Positions 62,149-64,000 of a stretch of 64,000 nucleotides of DNA are shown one piece after another. The stretch is taken from the NCBI RefSeq assembly GCF_000687995.1, contig NZ_JIAC01000001.1:744001-808000 (forward strand), given 5' to 3'. The DNA is from Selenomonas ruminantium AC2024. Its GTDB lineage: Bacteria > Bacillota > Negativicutes > Selenomonadales > Selenomonadaceae. The translations under genes were made by a program, and so were the position numbers. Numbering within the stretch: position 1 is the first letter of the stretch; the number at the start of each line of letters is the position of its first letter. The notes under the pieces were generated by a model, which ran no database searches, had not been told where the DNA came from, and saw only the letters and a list, made by a program, of their open reading frames with translations.

Positions 62149-64000
62149 TATGCTGAAAGATGGCTTGTATGAAAAAGTAGTCAGCGATTCATTGTCAGAT
62201 GAGCTGGCTGCGTTACCGCATAAATATAAAGAACTGGCTGCTATTGATAAGGCAGAGGCGGCTAAGATTTTAGCGCAGTATGTGGCGGCTGTAGTCGAGC
62301 GGGGCTTAAAGTCGGTGCGGGATAATAGCGAAGATATTGCGAGCCAGGTGTCTCTGGTGAATGAAATTATCGCTACGGTTCAGGAGAAAACGCAGGAACA
62401 GGATTTTTCTGCCATGAAGGTGGAGGAGACAGGACAGCAACTGTTGGCATTATATGACCGGCAGGATAGCATTCTGGCTTTGGGGGCTAGGGGAAAGGAT
62501 AAAGTTGACCGGCCGGAGACTTCGCTGGCGCAATCCAGTCTGTTTACCGGGGCTGTCCATGAGCCGCAGATGTATACGGAGCTGAAAAAGGAAATTGCCA
62601 GTTGCAATCGCATTGACATGTTGGTGTCCTTTATTAAGTGGAGTGGCTTGCGGCTGCTGATGGAGGAGTTGCAACACTTCACCCAAAACGGCGGCAAGTT
62701 GCGGATTATCACCACTTCCTACATGGGGGCTACGGATGTCAAGGCAATCAAAGAGCTCAGCAAATTGTTAAATACAGAAATCAAAGTCAGTTACGATACC
62801 CAGCGTACGCGGCTGCATGCCAAGGCGTATGTGTTTTATCGGGATACGGGGTACACGACGGCTTATATCGGTTCATCCAATCTTTCGCAGGCGGCCATGT
62901 CCAGCGGCTTGGAGTGGAACGTAAAAATTACGGCGCAGGACCAGCCGGAGACTTTGGCGAAGATTGCGGCTACGTTTGCCAGCTATTGGGAAAGCCGGGA
63001 GTTTGAAATCTATACAGAGGCTGAGGAACTGCGCCTGTATCGGGCTTTGCGTGATGAGAAATACTTTAAGGAGGGCAATACCACCCGCTATACGTTGGAT
63101 GTGCGGCCCTATTCTTATCAGCAGGAAATACTGGATAAACTGGCGGCAGAGCGGGCTGTGCGGGGGTTATATCGCAATCTCTTAGTGGCTGCCACTGGTA
63201 CGGGCAAGACGGTTATTGCCGCCTTTGATTATGCCCGCTTTTGCAGGGAGAATTCTGGGCGGCCGAATCGGCTGCTCTTTGTGGCACATCGGCAGGAGAT
63301 TTTGAAGCAAAGCCTTTCTACATTTCAGGCAGTGCTGAAGGACAATAATTTTGGTGAACTTTTTGTGGGCCAGTATACGCCAAAGGCTATTGACCAGCTC
63401 TTTATCTCCATCCAAACCTTTAATTCGCAGGATTTTACCACGAAGACCAGTCCTGACTTTTACGATTTTATCGTGGTGGATGAAATTCATCATGGCCCGG
63501 CTGACAGTTACCAGAAGCTGCTGAATTATTACCGGCCCAAGATTTTGTTGGGGCTTACAGCCACGCCGGAACGATTGGATGGAAAAAGTGTTCTGCCTTA
63601 CTTCGGGGATAGGATTGCAGCAGAAATCCGGTTGCCGGAGGCCATCGAGCGGAAGCTCTTGTGTCCTTTCCAGTATTTTGGTGTTACCGATAATGTGGAT
63701 TTGACGGATGTAAAATGGACGGCAGGTGGTTACGATAAGCAGGCACTTAGCAATGTGTACAGCCTCAGCGGTAAGGTAGCAGAACGGCGGGCGGATTTAA
63801 TCGTCAACTCGTTGCAGCGCTATGTGACGGATGTACTGGCAGTAAAGGGGCTGGGCTTTTGTGTCAGCGTCGAACATGCCAGCTTTATGAGTGACTATTT
63901 CAATCAGATGGGGATTCCGTCCTTGTGCCTTACGGGGCAATCTCCCCAGGCTGATAGGGATAGCGCACGAAAGCGGTTGGCGCAAGGGAAGCTGACCTTT
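62149..64000 (+). CDS. Phospholipase-D-like / SF2 helicase fusion protein (3' end outside window)
   Basis: The frame stays open from ATG 62149 to the window end, 617 codons so far. N-terminal helical region (1-130), a PLD-type nuclease domain with the HxK...GSSN motif (LHAKAYV ... AYIGSSNLS, about 222-245), then an SF2 helicase: Walker A AATGTGKT (about 346), DEIHHG (about 445) and LTATPER. This matches the long PLD-helicase proteins, often with a DUF3427 C terminus, found near defence genes. An in-frame ATG at 62128 is an alternative start; AGAAGGA lies 11 bases before 62149. Divergent from the ferredoxin gene. Confidence 0.85.

Overview
The window reads as a chromosomal segment of a Gram-negative-walled Firmicute (Negativicutes, most likely Selenomonas or a close relative). 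This is an inference. Firmicute-type genes (DUF951, DUF348/3D protein, small XRE regulators, TTG/GTG starts with strong GGAGG ribosome sites) sit beside four classical autotransporters whose C-terminal beta-barrels end in Phe, which needs an outer membrane. No tRNA, rRNA, CRISPR array or intact insertion sequence was recognised.

Layout. 0-6 kb: polysaccharide deacetylase, an exported protein of unknown role, metG, tatD and a 3D-domain cell-wall protein. 6-22 kb: an accessory surface region with four paralogous autotransporters (AT1-AT4, all minus strand), a U32-like gene co-transcribed with AT3, two membrane-anchored LuxR-type regulators (plus strand, each divergent from an autotransporter unit), an AbiEi-like antitoxin without its toxin and an Rpn-family nuclease. 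22-30 kb: small XRE regulator pair, then a glycerol operon glpA-glpB-glpC-(PTS EIIB-like)-glpK-glpF behind a long structured leader. 30-33 kb: a membrane protein, an unknown protein and a flotillin. 33.4-42.4 kb: type I restriction locus hsdM-hsdS-[four AT-rich genes]-hsdR. 42.5-48 kb: a divergent second glycerol kinase homologue lacking the catalytic Asp, a 201-bp nested palindrome, rpiB, glyA, upp, ychF. 48-55 kb: nitrilase-family amidase, DUF951, a response regulator with a FIST-sensor hybrid histidine kinase, nagE-type PTS transporter, XRE protein, rpmF (59 codons). 55.5-64 kb: EamA exporter, beta-hydroxyacid dehydrogenase, amino-acid permease, molybdopterin oxidoreductase with its polyferredoxin, and a phospholipase-D/SF2-helicase gene cut by the window end.

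The strongest unusual signal is the autotransporter region. Each signal peptide carries a conserved Gly-Gly-Gly encoded by a G-run. Runs of 8 and 9 G keep AT1 and AT3 in frame, a 9-G run puts AT2 out of frame (it would be restored by losing one G), and in AT4 the run is broken by a silent A. Upstream of all four transcription units lie two dyads built on ACTGTAC and ACCTGTAC half-sites, always about 43 bp apart centre to centre, two of them in the intergenic regions shared with the LuxR-type membrane regulators. Together this looks like a phase-variable, co-regulated surface-adhesin regulon. Other notable points are the glycerol-kinase-like pseudoenzyme, the orphan EIIB in the glp operon, and a defence-like ATPase/TOPRIM pair nested inside the hsd operon.
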